In this document: one piece after another, positions 42,181 to 51,246 of the stretch
Position numbering within the stretch: the stretch's first letter is position 1
Layout of the letters: every line of letters begins with the position of its first letter
Source: Bdellovibrionaceae bacterium UBA1609
GTDB taxonomy: Bacteria; Bdellovibrionota; Bdellovibrionia; Bdellovibrionales; UBA1609
DNA length: 64,000 nt
Assembly: GCA_002321895.1 (NCBI GenBank)
Contig: DCMZ01000005.1
Location: 1-64,000, forward strand
Direction: 5' to 3'
Position numbers and translations under genes: made by a program
Notes under the pieces: generated by a model
What the model saw: the letters and a program-made list of their open reading frames with translations, nothing else
What the model was told of the DNA's origin: nothing
Databases searched by the model: none

Positions 42181-43119
42181 TTAGGCCGCTTCTGGGTTTC
42201 TAGAAAGGACCTTTTGCACCTCTTGATTTTCGGCGGGCATTTGATCGCGTAGAGTGCCGTCCGTCTTGATGACTTTAGTTTCTTTTTTGAGCTGACCATG
42301 TTCTCCAGTGAAAAACAGGGTGATTTTCACGTGTGGCCATCGACCTTTTGCCACTTCTTGAGAGAGTATCTCAACCGCCTTTTTGTAGTTTTTATGATCA
42401 TCATCAGAGAATCCCCAAAGGTGAAGTGGCTTCTCTACTTTTCCATTAGGATCTAAAACATGTTCAGAATCTATAGGTAGTGACGTTGAATTCACTTTAT
42501 CCAGTATTCCCAACATGATTTTTACTTTAACCGCGGAAGGTGAACTGGCTTTACCCTGAAGGCTAGGGTGACTGACTCCAAAAAGGTTTTCTTTGGGTGG
42601 TAACTCTTTGACTAAGCCTTTCGCTTGTAAGGTACGAATTCCAGCTAGTAGAGTTTCCGGAGCGTGACCTCTTGCTGTGATGATAGTTACAAACTGGGCC
42701 GTCTCTGGGGTGCTCAGGGCCTTTTGGAAGGCCGGAAAGCTAGGGCCTTTCCAGGAATCGGATTTTAAACTGAGCAGATGATTTACGTCTCTTACAAAAT
42801 AGTTGATGTTCTTGCCATCACGAAACTCTCTAAAAGAGCCATTGGTATTGTCATAGTTGAGTTCATAATCTTTTAAAGGGCCGGATTTCCCAATTTTAGA
42901 TCTTTCTGTAGCAAACTCCCCGGTGGTCAGAGTTTTTTCCTCACCGGTTTTACTATGAAAAATATAAACTTTCGTTGGCATAAAAGCGATATTGTCATCC
43001 CAGTCGAAATTCCAAGATACTATTTGTTGTGGGCCATAAGCCTGTGGAGATTTTGTAGCGGTACCACAAGATAGGTTAAATGTGAGCGCTACAAATATAA
43101 GCGATCTTAGAATTGGCAT
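42181..43119 (-). CDS. HAD-like lipoprotein phosphatase
   Basis: A 312-residue lipoprotein with signal MPILRSLIFVALTFNLSC (lipobox NLSC). HAD motifs: motif I FDWDDNI (Asp near residue 40), motif II TARGH (near 147) and motif IV GFSDDDHKN (near 239), with conserved Lys between. This resembles acid phosphatase-like or C2-capped HAD proteins, but the substrate is unknown. TGAGG seven bases before ATG. Between carbonic anhydrase and an outer-membrane protein gene, both exported, suggesting an envelope cluster. Confidence 0.78.
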   Translation of the reverse strand: MPILRSLIFVALTFNLSCGTATKSPQAYGPQQIVSWNFDWDDNIAFMPTKVYIFHSKTGEEKTLTTGEFATERSKIGKSGPLKDYELNYDNTNGSFREFRDGKNINYFVRDVNHLLSLKSDSWKGPSFPAFQKALSTPETAQFVTIITARGHAPETLLAGIRTLQAKGLVKELPPKENLFGVSHPSLQGKASSPSAVKVKIMLGILDKVNSTSLPIDSEHVLDPNGKVEKPLHLWGFSDDDHKNYKKAVEILSQEVAKGRWPHVKITLFFTGEHGQLKKETKVIKTDGTLRDQMPAENQEVQKVLSRNPEAA

Positions 43120-43175
43120 ACTGGGACCTCAGGGCCACATTGAAACATGCGGCCCCTAAGAGAATAGAATTAAAA

Positions 43176-44075
43176 TTAGAAGTTAGCGACTAAAGAAAGA
43201 TAGTAGTTGGTGTCGTCAGCTTCAAAGAAATCAGCGCCTTTGTCCCAATCACGAGTGATGCTTTCTACAAACAACTCAGAAGAGAACGTTTCGTTGAAAT
43301 CAACGATGAAAAGGAAATCCATACCGGCCTTACTGATGTTGTAATTAGGCTGGTTATAAAAACTTTCATGAGAAACTAAAAAGTGAGCCATAGCTGTGAA
43401 GTTAGAAGCGATCTTATAAGAAGCACCTAAGCGGTTGTTCCACTTTAGAAAACGCTTATCAATTTCTTCAGTCGTTGTAGTTGGAACAGCTTGAACGCCT
43501 GGCTTAGAATTCGGGTTCACCGGAAAGGTTTCAACCGTTCTAACGTCTTTGTTTTTGTTGTATCTGTAAAAACGAGGAGAAGACTCAAAGCTAGCCGTTA
43601 ACTTCTTAGTTACGGGTTTGCGAGTGGAAAGATATCCGCGAAGTTGAGTTTCACCAGTTTCAGAATGAACCTTACCTGTTGGTAAGTAAAGACGAGTAGA
43701 GCCGGCAAAATCCAGTCCACTTACAGAGAACCATTTTTTACGGTCATATTGAAGAACTGTGTCACCAAAGCGGCCGTCCATTTCTTCTTTGTCAGAATTG
43801 TAAAAATGCTCGAGATACTGTCGTACACGGAAGTGATTCAATTTATCAAATTTATACCGAACCTGAACGAAAGAGGCACCGCCACCTTCATCAGCTGTAC
43901 CATCGTTAAGTGACTCACCACTCACGGCTTGTTCAATAAGCAATGTGGTGTCGTACTTTGAGGGTTCTTGAGTAACGCTGGGGTTTGTGGTTGTAGTACT
44001 GTTAGTTTGGGCGAATGACGCAGTGTGCAATAAAGCAACACTCATCACGAGGATTGATTTGAGGGGGAAACTCAT
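43176..44075 (-). CDS. outer-membrane beta-barrel protein
   Basis: A 299-residue protein with signal peptide MSFPLKSILVMSVALLHTASFA and AAGGAG six bases before the ATG. The mature part alternates short polar turns and amphipathic strands and ends in SLVANF with C-terminal Phe, the usual barrel-assembly signal. The N-terminal third is Thr/Ser-rich. Probably a porin-like or adhesive barrel of ten or more strands. The family was not recognised. The HAD gene follows after 56 bases. Confidence 0.8.
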   Translation of the reverse strand: MSFPLKSILVMSVALLHTASFAQTNSTTTTNPSVTQEPSKYDTTLLIEQAVSGESLNDGTADEGGGASFVQVRYKFDKLNHFRVRQYLEHFYNSDKEEMDGRFGDTVLQYDRKKWFSVSGLDFAGSTRLYLPTGKVHSETGETQLRGYLSTRKPVTKKLTASFESSPRFYRYNKNKDVRTVETFPVNPNSKPGVQAVPTTTTEEIDKRFLKWNNRLGASYKIASNFTAMAHFLVSHESFYNQPNYNISKAGMDFLFIVDFNETFSSELFVESITRDWDKGADFFEADDTNYYLSLVANF

Positions 44076-44204
44076 TCATAGCTCCTTGCAGGGGTTAGAC
44101 CGCTGGTGTAACTCCGTGTCGAACCTTCGACAAGTCATTTTTCTATTAGGGCACTTAGCCTATAAAGCTTATACAAATTTTAAAGTGAGAAAGAAGTTTT
44201 TATT

Positions 44205-45026
44205 ATGTCTGCTGCTGCCGAAATGAACAGCCACTGGTTTTTAAAGCTCCTGTCCTATCCCAGGAGTATCATTGTCCTACTATTCATTCCTATTTGGACG
44301 CTTTTCACAGCTCTGACCATTATTATTCTAGGGTTTATACCTGGGGGAGCCCAATTTGGTGATTTTTGTGCCAGTGTATGGGGTACGGTTTTAGTTAAAA
44401 TAAGCGGATTAGAAGTCGAAGTCCGGGGGCGTGAGAATTTGCCTCAATCGGGTGGTTTAGTGCTGTTTAACCACACCAGCAATTTTGATATTTTTTTAAT
44501 GATGTGTTTTCTCGCAGAGAGAAAGTTAAAGTTTGGAGCGAAGGCTGAGCTGTTTAAAGTGCCTTTTTTAGCCAGAGCCATGGCCACAGTTGGAGCTCTT
44601 CCTATTGAAAGAAAAGACAGAGAAAAAGTTTTAGCACTCTACAAGGTGGCAGAATCGCGAATGCAAAATGGGGAGACTTTTGCACTAGCTCCAGAGGGAA
44701 CTCGGCAAAAAGATTTCAATTTAGGCTCCTTTCGTAACGGACCTTTTTTATTTGCTGTGGGAGCCCAGGGGCCGATCATTCCCCTCGTTATAGCTGGGGC
44801 TTTGCCGATTATGCCTCCGGGAGCTCCTAAGGTGAATTGGGGTGTCTGGAAGCGCAAAGTGATTATGGAGATTCTTCCTGTAGTGGAAACCAAGAACCTT
44901 TCGGAGGAGAGTGTAAAACAGGTGCGTGATCAAGTTCGCTCTCAGATGTTGGGCAAGTATGATGAGCTGAAATCTGAATTGGGATATCCTGTTCAAAACG
45001 ACGGATCTGACAAAATTCAGAGTTAA
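44205..45026 (+). CDS. plsC: 1-acyl-sn-glycerol-3-phosphate acyltransferase
   Basis: A 273-residue inner-membrane enzyme with two hydrophobic helices in the first 60 residues. Acyltransferase motifs: NHTSNFD (motif I, NHxxxxD), KAELFKVPFLARAM, APEGTR (motif III, FxPEGTR-like) and VPLVIAGALPI. It transfers an acyl chain to lysophosphatidic acid to make phosphatidic acid. Divergent from the barrel gene (130 bases). Single gene. Confidence 0.9.
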   Translation: MSAAAEMNSHWFLKLLSYPRSIIVLLFIPIWTLFTALTIIILGFIPGGAQFGDFCASVWGTVLVKISGLEVEVRGRENLPQSGGLVLFNHTSNFDIFLMMCFLAERKLKFGAKAELFKVPFLARAMATVGALPIERKDREKVLALYKVAESRMQNGETFALAPEGTRQKDFNLGSFRNGPFLFAVGAQGPIIPLVIAGALPIMPPGAPKVNWGVWKRKVIMEILPVVETKNLSEESVKQVRDQVRSQMLGKYDELKSELGYPVQNDGSDKIQS

Positions 45027-45193
45027 TTGTCAAAACTCTCCTGAAAAATTGCCTCATTAAAAATCATGCATCAAAAGTGTATATTATTTTATATCCTCCT
45101 TCCGAATTTCTAACTGTTTTGATTGAAAATTTCCTTGCTTAAGGCTCTGGTCATTGGAATTATGGCCGGGTCGAAATTACGATGGGGGGGAAT

Positions 45194-46402
45194 ATGAGTT
45201 TAAGACGGGGCGTCGCTCAAGCAGCTACAGCTGCATCATTAATTTTGTTGGGACTTGGCTGTGCTGAGAAATCTAAAACCAACGCAAAAGATCCAAATCA
45301 AAACAACATTTACGTTATGGGGTATAACGTTGAAAATCTTTTTGATCTTGAACATACAGTAGAAAACTCTGTAGATAAAAATGATTGGCAATACTTACCT
45401 ATGAATTATCCCGGTAAGTTGGAAGGCTGTCGCAGAGCCAATACAAATAAAAATGGTGAACTTCACGAGCGTTATTATGGTTATTGTATCACTACAGATT
45501 GGAACCAAGAAAAACTCACAACCAAATTAGAAACCATCAAAAAGGTCGTTTTGCATTCCGGCCGGACCCCAGATATTTTGGGTGTTTCTGAAATTGAAAA
45601 TGACAATGTCGCCAACCAGCTGGCTGGCGTATTAGGGTATGAGAAGTTTATCATAACTACGAGCCCTGATTCTCGGGGTATTGATGTGGCACTGTTTTAT
45701 CTGCCGCAAAAAGTAGAGCTGGTTCAAGTTTACGAGCACGAAATGCTTCCGCCTCGATACAATGGTAAAGGGACTCGGAACGCGTTGGTGGGTGTTTTCA
45801 AAATGAAAAATGGTCCCGAAAACGAGCTGCTAGCCATGAGTATGAATCATTGGCCCTCACAAGGAAATACCGACGAAGTGCGCTTAGAAGTGGCTAAAGA
45901 AGTTATGATGGTTTTAGAGACAATGAAGTCAGCCTACGAGGCTGAAGGGATCACTTTGAAAATTGTAATGCTCGGAGATTTCAATGTGATTAATTCTGAT
46001 ATTCCCCACGCGTTTGAAGATGGTTTATTTTCATCGGAAAACTGGAATGTTAAGGTGAGTGATGTAGAGGAGCTTCATAACCAGATGGTCAAGGTTCATG
46101 ATAACCCTCCAGGGACCTATTACTATGGCACCGATGAAACCTGGAATAAACTCGATCGGTTTTTTGTGAGTGAAGACCTAAAAGACTCCGATGAAAATAG
46201 TGGACTCAGATTAGATGCTTACAGCTATGATATTGTGGTTCAAGATTGGATGACCTACGACTTTGAAACCACATTGGAGAAATCAGGAGTGGTACAAACG
46301 CTAAAAGTCCCCAATCGATTTAAGCACTATAATGATGATCTGAATGAATTGGGAGTGTCCGACCACTTTCCAGTAGAGATGAAAATCTATTTTAAAAAGT
46401 AG
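45194..46402 (+). CDS. endonuclease/exonuclease/phosphatase family lipoprotein
   Basis: A 402-residue exported enzyme. ATG 45194 follows a G7 run three bases upstream; an ATG at 45182 lies before that run. The signal ends LLGLGC. EEP motifs: YNVENLFD (Asn, metal site), GVSEIEN (catalytic Glu), NHWPSQG, LGDFNV and SDHFPVEM (Asp-His). The superfamily covers nucleases and phosphodiesterases. As a lipoprotein it probably degrades nucleic acid or phosphoesters at the cell envelope. Convergent with ilvE. Confidence 0.87.
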   Translation: MSLRRGVAQAATAASLILLGLGCAEKSKTNAKDPNQNNIYVMGYNVENLFDLEHTVENSVDKNDWQYLPMNYPGKLEGCRRANTNKNGELHERYYGYCITTDWNQEKLTTKLETIKKVVLHSGRTPDILGVSEIENDNVANQLAGVLGYEKFIITTSPDSRGIDVALFYLPQKVELVQVYEHEMLPPRYNGKGTRNALVGVFKMKNGPENELLAMSMNHWPSQGNTDEVRLEVAKEVMMVLETMKSAYEAEGITLKIVMLGDFNVINSDIPHAFEDGLFSSENWNVKVSDVEELHNQMVKVHDNPPGTYYYGTDETWNKLDRFFVSEDLKDSDENSGLRLDAYSYDIVVQDWMTYDFETTLEKSGVVQTLKVPNRFKHYNDDLNELGVSDHFPVEMKIYFKK

Positions 46403-46414
46403 ATGACTAAAACT

Positions 46415-47431
46415 TTATGGCGCCGAAATATTGTGGCGCCAGCCATGGGGGTCAGTGCTTTGGCCCCTTTGAATGCCTTGAAGGTCTTTTAGAAGTTCCA
46501 TAAGTTGTGATTCCGCCACGGGAACCTTACTTTTCCAAGCTAACTCTTCTCCGCGATAGATTTCATTGAGAGGCGTGATACCCACAGCCGTACCGCATGC
46601 ACCAATTTCTTTTAAAGAACTGATTTCTTTCACAGAAATAGCTCTTCGCTCTACAGTGATCCCTTTATCTTTGCAAATTTGAATCAACGAATCGTTGGTT
46701 ATGCTAGGAAGAATGGTTCCAGAGTCAGGCGTAATATATTTTCCATCTTCAGTGAGAGCAATGAAGTTGGAAGTGCCAAACTCTTCCACGTTTTGTCGAG
46801 TCTTTGCATCCAAATATAGAACCATGTCAAAACCATTGGATTTTGCTAATTTGGTAGGTAAAAGCCCAGCGGCATAGTTCCCGGCGGCCTTTACATGACC
46901 CATCCCTTTCGGGGCGGCTCGATCATAATTTTCAGCAATATAGGCCGTAGCTCCCTGGCTCTTTGGATCATAATAACTACCCACAGGAATTACCATAATA
47001 ACAAACTCATAGTTGTCTGAGGGTCGAACACCAATGGTGGGTCCACTTCCGAAAATAAAAGGTCGTATATAGAGTGCACTACCATCTTCAGCCGGGGGAA
47101 TGTGCTCCCAATTGTTTTTAACGGCTAAATCAATAGCTTCTAAAAACATTTGATCGTCCACCTGAGCCATGCAGATTCTTTCACAAGAGGTGCGTAATCT
47201 CTTTGCATTCTCTAATGGTCTGAAGACGCTTACGCTACAATTGGGCTGTCGAAAGGCCTTTAAGCCCTCAAAAGCAGATTGGCCATAATGTAAAGCGGTG
47301 GCGGCTAGAGGGATGTGTAGGGTGTCGTCACCGTGGAGTTCCAGTGGACTCCATTCGCCATCGGCCCATGAGCTGCGAACAACGAAATCGGTTTTTTGAT
47401 AATGAAACCCTTTTTTATCTGATCCAGACAA
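46415..47431 (-). CDS. ilvE: branched-chain amino acid aminotransferase
   Basis: A 338-residue class IV PLP enzyme (BCAT type). HYGQSAFEGLKAFR at the N-terminus, GHVKAAGNYAAGL (Lys binds PLP), EFGTSNFI and TNDSLIQICKD fit the family. It transfers amino groups between branched-chain amino acids and 2-oxoglutarate. TTG 47431 has AAGGGA seven bases upstream; the GTG two codons earlier is too close to that site. Its last codons overlap a TGGCGCC/GGCGCCA hairpin (46418-46441) that may end transcription weakly. Confidence 0.93.
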   Translation of the reverse strand: MSGSDKKGFHYQKTDFVVRSSWADGEWSPLELHGDDTLHIPLAATALHYGQSAFEGLKAFRQPNCSVSVFRPLENAKRLRTSCERICMAQVDDQMFLEAIDLAVKNNWEHIPPAEDGSALYIRPFIFGSGPTIGVRPSDNYEFVIMVIPVGSYYDPKSQGATAYIAENYDRAAPKGMGHVKAAGNYAAGLLPTKLAKSNGFDMVLYLDAKTRQNVEEFGTSNFIALTEDGKYITPDSGTILPSITNDSLIQICKDKGITVERRAISVKEISSLKEIGACGTAVGITPLNEIYRGEELAWKSKVPVAESQLMELLKDLQGIQRGQSTDPHGWRHNISAP

Positions 47432-47523
47432 TATCACATCCCTTGGTTAAGGGTCGGTGTAATGTCAACGGATTGAATTTTCAAGGTTTTTTCCGCGAGA
47501 GCGGACTGAGGGGCTTGTCGTGA

Positions 47524-48084
47524 TTAGTTTTCATTACCTTCTACGCCAAAGCGGTAAACCAGACCAACTCCAAAGTAGATGGATCTCCCTGGATTGATAT
47601 TGAACTTTAAATCAGCACGTGCATGAATGGGCCCTACAATGTGCCCGGTAAATCCAAAACCGGCGTGAATTCCTGTAACATTAACAAAGTCAAACTCTTG
47701 GAGCCGGGTGCTTCGCCGTTTATAGGTATGGAGGGAGAAGCCCATGGTGAAAAAGCCATCCACAATATCATAGGCCGTGTAGTCAATGCGTACAGATGCG
47801 GATCCATTGTAATAGGTGACTCCATTTGAGTTGCCACTCAGTAGCATATACTCCAAATAACCCACTCGCGTAGGATGACTTAAATGGGCTCCGGTGAAGG
47901 CATAATTATCTCGGACGCCAACAATGCCAAAGGGGAGAAATCGGCCTGCAGTGAAGCCCGCTTGCCAATAAGGGCGCTTCGAATACACCACGCCCTCTTG
48001 AGCCATGCCAAGAATGGGAAAAAGTATAATGGCACCGATGAGGTATAAATACTTACATCGGTTTAAGGCGATTGCGTCCTGCAT
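47524..48084 (-). CDS. small outer-membrane protein-like
   Basis: About 186 residues. The likely start at 48084 gives MQDAIALNRC followed by a hydrophobic signal core (YLYLIGAIILFPILGMAQ). The reading frame is open 28 codons further with a very basic stretch that has no signal character. The mature part has repeated short amphipathic strands (FFTMGFSLHTYKRR, GIHAGFGFTGHI) and ends in SIYFGVGLVYRFGVEGNEN. It fits a small barrel (perhaps eight strands). The start overlaps the preceding gene by about 30 bases. Unknown function. Confidence 0.6.
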   Translation of the reverse strand: MQDAIALNRCKYLYLIGAIILFPILGMAQEGVVYSKRPYWQAGFTAGRFLPFGIVGVRDNYAFTGAHLSHPTRVGYLEYMLLSGNSNGVTYYNGSASVRIDYTAYDIVDGFFTMGFSLHTYKRRSTRLQEFDFVNVTGIHAGFGFTGHIVGPIHARADLKFNINPGRSIYFGVGLVYRFGVEGNEN

Positions 48085-48886
48085 CTTGATCATCTTCCGC
48101 TTCATCTTCCTTTTTAGCGTTGTTTTGATCTTTCGTAGTTTCATTCCTAGAAACTTCATCTTTAACAATAGATAAAATGTCGTGAGTTACAACAATTGCC
48201 GGGTGTCGATGATGACGAATGGCAATCTCAGCGGTGGTCAATCCCACTTTTGACCAAAAAGCAGGATTATGGAAAGGCTTATCACCATGACTCTCTAAAT
48301 CCTTTTTCCACTCTTTTGTCCAATCTCGCACGGACTCTTTGGCTAAGCTGTATCCGGCTTTTAAAGTTTTGCCGGCTAAGTGAAAAAGAAAGAGTGGTAA
48401 TAATATTCCTAACAATAAGGATGTGACGATAGAGGTCACTAGTAAAGTATTGAGCCGTCGAAAGTGACGCTTCTCCATTTGAATGGTTTCCATGTTGGAC
48501 TGAACCAGTTGCAATCCACTTTGTGTAAACTCTTTGGAGTGCAAATCGAGATATTTAGAAAGAGGCAATTGATTAAATTTTTCAAAGTGGCTTTTTAGAA
48601 AAGTATGTTCTTTGTATTGAGGGTGATTACGAAGTTGAACCAACCACTCCGCTTGAGCCAGTTTATCTGGCTTGGTATCGGCAGACTTCATATCATTTAG
48701 ACTTTGAATGAGCTGAAAGGTTTGTGTGTTGGCATCCACAGTGCTGTTGTAGTCATGAGTGTATTTGGAATGATTTTGATAATAGTAGACGGAAAAAACT
48801 AAACCCGTGCATACAAACAGTAGGTTAAAAAAGAATAAAGCGATAAAAATCCACTTAATCTGTTGGAGTCTCTGGAGAAGTACCAC
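48053..48886 (-). CDS. two-helix membrane protein of unknown function
   Basis: A 277-residue protein. GTG start with AAGGAAA seven bases upstream. Two hydrophobic helices (about residues 13-38 and 150-175) enclose a helical periplasmic part, which is the topology of many sensor or chemoreceptor proteins. The C-terminus is cytoplasmic, basic then acidic, with no recognisable kinase, HAMP or methyl-accepting domain. It overlaps the small barrel gene. Function unknown. Confidence 0.65.
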   Translation of the reverse strand: MVLLQRLQQIKWIFIALFFFNLLFVCTGLVFSVYYYQNHSKYTHDYNSTVDANTQTFQLIQSLNDMKSADTKPDKLAQAEWLVQLRNHPQYKEHTFLKSHFEKFNQLPLSKYLDLHSKEFTQSGLQLVQSNMETIQMEKRHFRRLNTLLVTSIVTSLLLGILLPLFLFHLAGKTLKAGYSLAKESVRDWTKEWKKDLESHGDKPFHNPAFWSKVGLTTAEIAIRHHRHPAIVVTHDILSIVKDEVSRNETTKDQNNAKKEDEAEDDQDAGRNRLKPM

Positions 48887-48996
48887 GTCGTTGTTTCCTT
48901 TACCTTTTCTATTCGGAAAAATCGCGTGATTACATAACCCTACGGAGCCATACCTGTAGGAAAGGTGAGCTCCGAATTAGGCGAACGTCGGGTCTA

Positions 48997-49869
48997 TTAC
49001 CTTAATTTTTTCTTCTTAAGGTAATCGATGAGGGCTTTTGGGTCGTCGGTAATGATTGCATCAACACCGATACTGATGAGGTAGTCCCAATCTTTGGCTT
49101 CATTCGCAGTCCACGGAGCCACTTGAATGCCATTTTTGTGTAGTCTTTGAACCATATCTTTAGAGATCCAGTGCATATAAGGGGAGATGAATTCCGCCGA
49201 AATGCCTTTGGCGGCGCCCACCATATCCACCATGGAATCGCTAGTGAGTTGGCTGATTCGGATTTTAGAATCAATTTTTTTCACCCAGTAGAGTGTTCTG
49301 TGATCAAAAGACTGAACGATGGTTCTGGAATCCATGCCAGCAGCTTTTAGTTCTTTTACAAGCATTTCAGCGAATTGCTTTGGGCTTGGAGTTAAATCAG
49401 GAAGGCTGGGAACAATTTTGGTTTCGATATTAAACTCAACTGTTTTTGCTCCTGGGATCTCGGAGTTTTTCACAAAGTCAAAAACCTCAGCCAGGGTAGG
49501 AATGCGCTCTCCTTTTTGTGGGACTTGTTTTTTAAAGCGAGGATTAATAAGGCTTCCGCAATCGAACTGCTTCACTTCAGCTAGAGTAAGTGTGTTAACT
49601 GGAATCTTTTCTTTTAGTTTTTTCCCTTTGGGTCCTAAACAGATATCTTTATCAATCCAAGGATCGTGCGATAGAATCAAAACGTTATCTTTGGTTACAG
49701 AGAGGTCAAACTCTAAAACATCCACTCCCACTTCAAGAGCATATTTAAAAGCACTGATGGTATTTTCTGGCCGGACGGAACGTGCGCCCCGGTGGCCGTG
49801 AACAGAGATTTTTTTAGCAAAAGCGACCTCGGCGAATAGCATTAAAACTAAAACGATATATTTTTTCAT
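48997..49869 (-). CDS. glpQ: glycerophosphodiester phosphodiesterase, periplasmic
   Basis: A 290-residue exported enzyme with signal MKKYIVLVLMLFAEVAFA. GDPD motifs: HGHRGARSVRPENTISAF (catalytic His-Arg), DVLEFDLSVTKDN, LSHDPWID and the C-terminal GVDAIITDDP. It hydrolyses glycerophosphodiesters to glycerol 3-phosphate and an alcohol. ATG overlaps the stop of the transporter gene upstream (ATGA). The pair fits a scavenging route: GDPD releases glycerol 3-phosphate in the periplasm and the transporter takes it up. Confidence 0.92.
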   Translation of the reverse strand: MKKYIVLVLMLFAEVAFAKKISVHGHRGARSVRPENTISAFKYALEVGVDVLEFDLSVTKDNVLILSHDPWIDKDICLGPKGKKLKEKIPVNTLTLAEVKQFDCGSLINPRFKKQVPQKGERIPTLAEVFDFVKNSEIPGAKTVEFNIETKIVPSLPDLTPSPKQFAEMLVKELKAAGMDSRTIVQSFDHRTLYWVKKIDSKIRISQLTSDSMVDMVGAAKGISAEFISPYMHWISKDMVQRLHKNGIQVAPWTANEAKDWDYLISIGVDAIITDDPKALIDYLKKKKLR

Positions 49870-51194
49870 GCGGGTTTCTCCTGTTTTTTAGCTTTTTCTT
49901 GATAGATGCGGCTCATGTAAACACAGCAAAATGTGCTGAGAAGTGAACAGACAATCAGTAGATAGAACACAGATGTCCATCCGTAGGTCTCCGACATCCA
50001 ACCCGATAGATAGATGGAAACGGAGGCACAAAGGTAACCAATGCCATCGATAAGTCCCGTACAAGTTCCTGCGCCACGAGAACCAGCTATGTCCAGAGTC
50101 AGACATCCACTACTCATAGAGTAAGGGCCTAATAAGAAAAAACCAGCAAATGCTGTTAGCGCCACAATCATAGGGGCATTTACTGAGTCACCTTGGCTGA
50201 AAAGGGCCATGAGGATTAAACTCACGGTTAAACCTGCTAGCATCATCCACATCATACGAGCTCGGTCCCCATTTTTTGCAAACTTATCCGTGTACCAGCC
50301 TAGAAAAATCGTACCAATACAACCTGCTAATGGAAACATGGCGGACTTAAAAATGGCGTCTTTAATATCTAAACCAATATCTGTGAAGAGTAGGGCTGTC
50401 CAAAAAAAGAAAATTTGCCTTAGAATCGTAGTCAGGGCGCTAAACATCAATAGCACATGAAACAGGCGCAACGAAAAAAGCGAACGCATAACATCTAACG
50501 GATTTACAGTTTCCTCGATGGTGTCATCTTCTGTATCCACATGAGCAATAGGAGCTGTATCAGTGGGTGGAAACTTAACTCCCGGATAGACTTTATTCGG
50601 GTGGGACTTGGAGGCGAGAAAAGACCAAATAAAAACTAGAAACAACAAGCCCGCAGGAACTATAAAAACATACTCCCAGCCAAAACCAGCAGCGACAATA
50701 GCTCCAGAAAGAAGAGTGGCCACCACTCCTCCAAATTGAAAGTTGATGCTAATGAAGCCCATTACGGTTCCGTTTTTCTCAGGTGGACACCAGGCTCCAA
50801 CTGTTTTTGCTAATCCACCCCAGCCCATACTCAAAAAGTAGTGTCCAATGGACCAAGTTATGATGAACCAGGTGAGGTTATCTCCGTTGGCGAAGAGTAA
50901 GTTGGCGAAGATGGATCCAATCATTCCAATCAGGAAAACCTTCCGCCCGCCCACTTTATCACCTAATGGACCGTTAATGAGTTTTCCAACTCCATAGACA
51001 ATGAGAGCTACGGACCCAATTTTACCCAGGTCTGTTTTGGAGTAATCAAAGGCCTCCGCTAATAGTGGGAGCGCGGCGGTGATATTTTTTCTACATAGAT
51101 AATAGCCTACGTATCCGAAAAGCATGACGGCAAACGTGCTCAGCTGCCATCGCTTTAGGACCTTGGCTTCTTCCGAAGTCGGTTCTCTTAACAT
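49866..51194 (-). CDS. glpT: OPA-family glycerol-3-phosphate/sugar-phosphate transporter
   Basis: A 442-residue major-facilitator protein with about 12 hydrophobic helices. VGYYLCRKNITAALPLL, VYGVGKLINGPLGDKVGGRK, the GHYFLSMGWGG block and PPEKNGTVMGFIS match GlpT/UhpT-type organophosphate:phosphate antiporters. The basic Arg-Lys pair near helix 1 and Lys/Arg at helix 2 fit anion binding. The first gene of the pair with glpQ. AGGA seven bases before ATG. Exact substrate inferred from the neighbour. Confidence 0.9.
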   Translation of the reverse strand: MLREPTSEEAKVLKRWQLSTFAVMLFGYVGYYLCRKNITAALPLLAEAFDYSKTDLGKIGSVALIVYGVGKLINGPLGDKVGGRKVFLIGMIGSIFANLLFANGDNLTWFIITWSIGHYFLSMGWGGLAKTVGAWCPPEKNGTVMGFISINFQFGGVVATLLSGAIVAAGFGWEYVFIVPAGLLFLVFIWSFLASKSHPNKVYPGVKFPPTDTAPIAHVDTEDDTIEETVNPLDVMRSLFSLRLFHVLLMFSALTTILRQIFFFWTALLFTDIGLDIKDAIFKSAMFPLAGCIGTIFLGWYTDKFAKNGDRARMMWMMLAGLTVSLILMALFSQGDSVNAPMIVALTAFAGFFLLGPYSMSSGCLTLDIAGSRGAGTCTGLIDGIGYLCASVSIYLSGWMSETYGWTSVFYLLIVCSLLSTFCCVYMSRIYQEKAKKQEKPA

Positions 51195-51246
51195 GGTGAG
51201 TCCTGGTTAGGGTTTTTGGATTTCTAGTCTGAATCCTACCATTAAG

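Noticed and set aside
49319..49801. 160-codon open frame opposite the glycerophosphodiesterase gene
   Set aside because: Antisense shadow of a clear family member.
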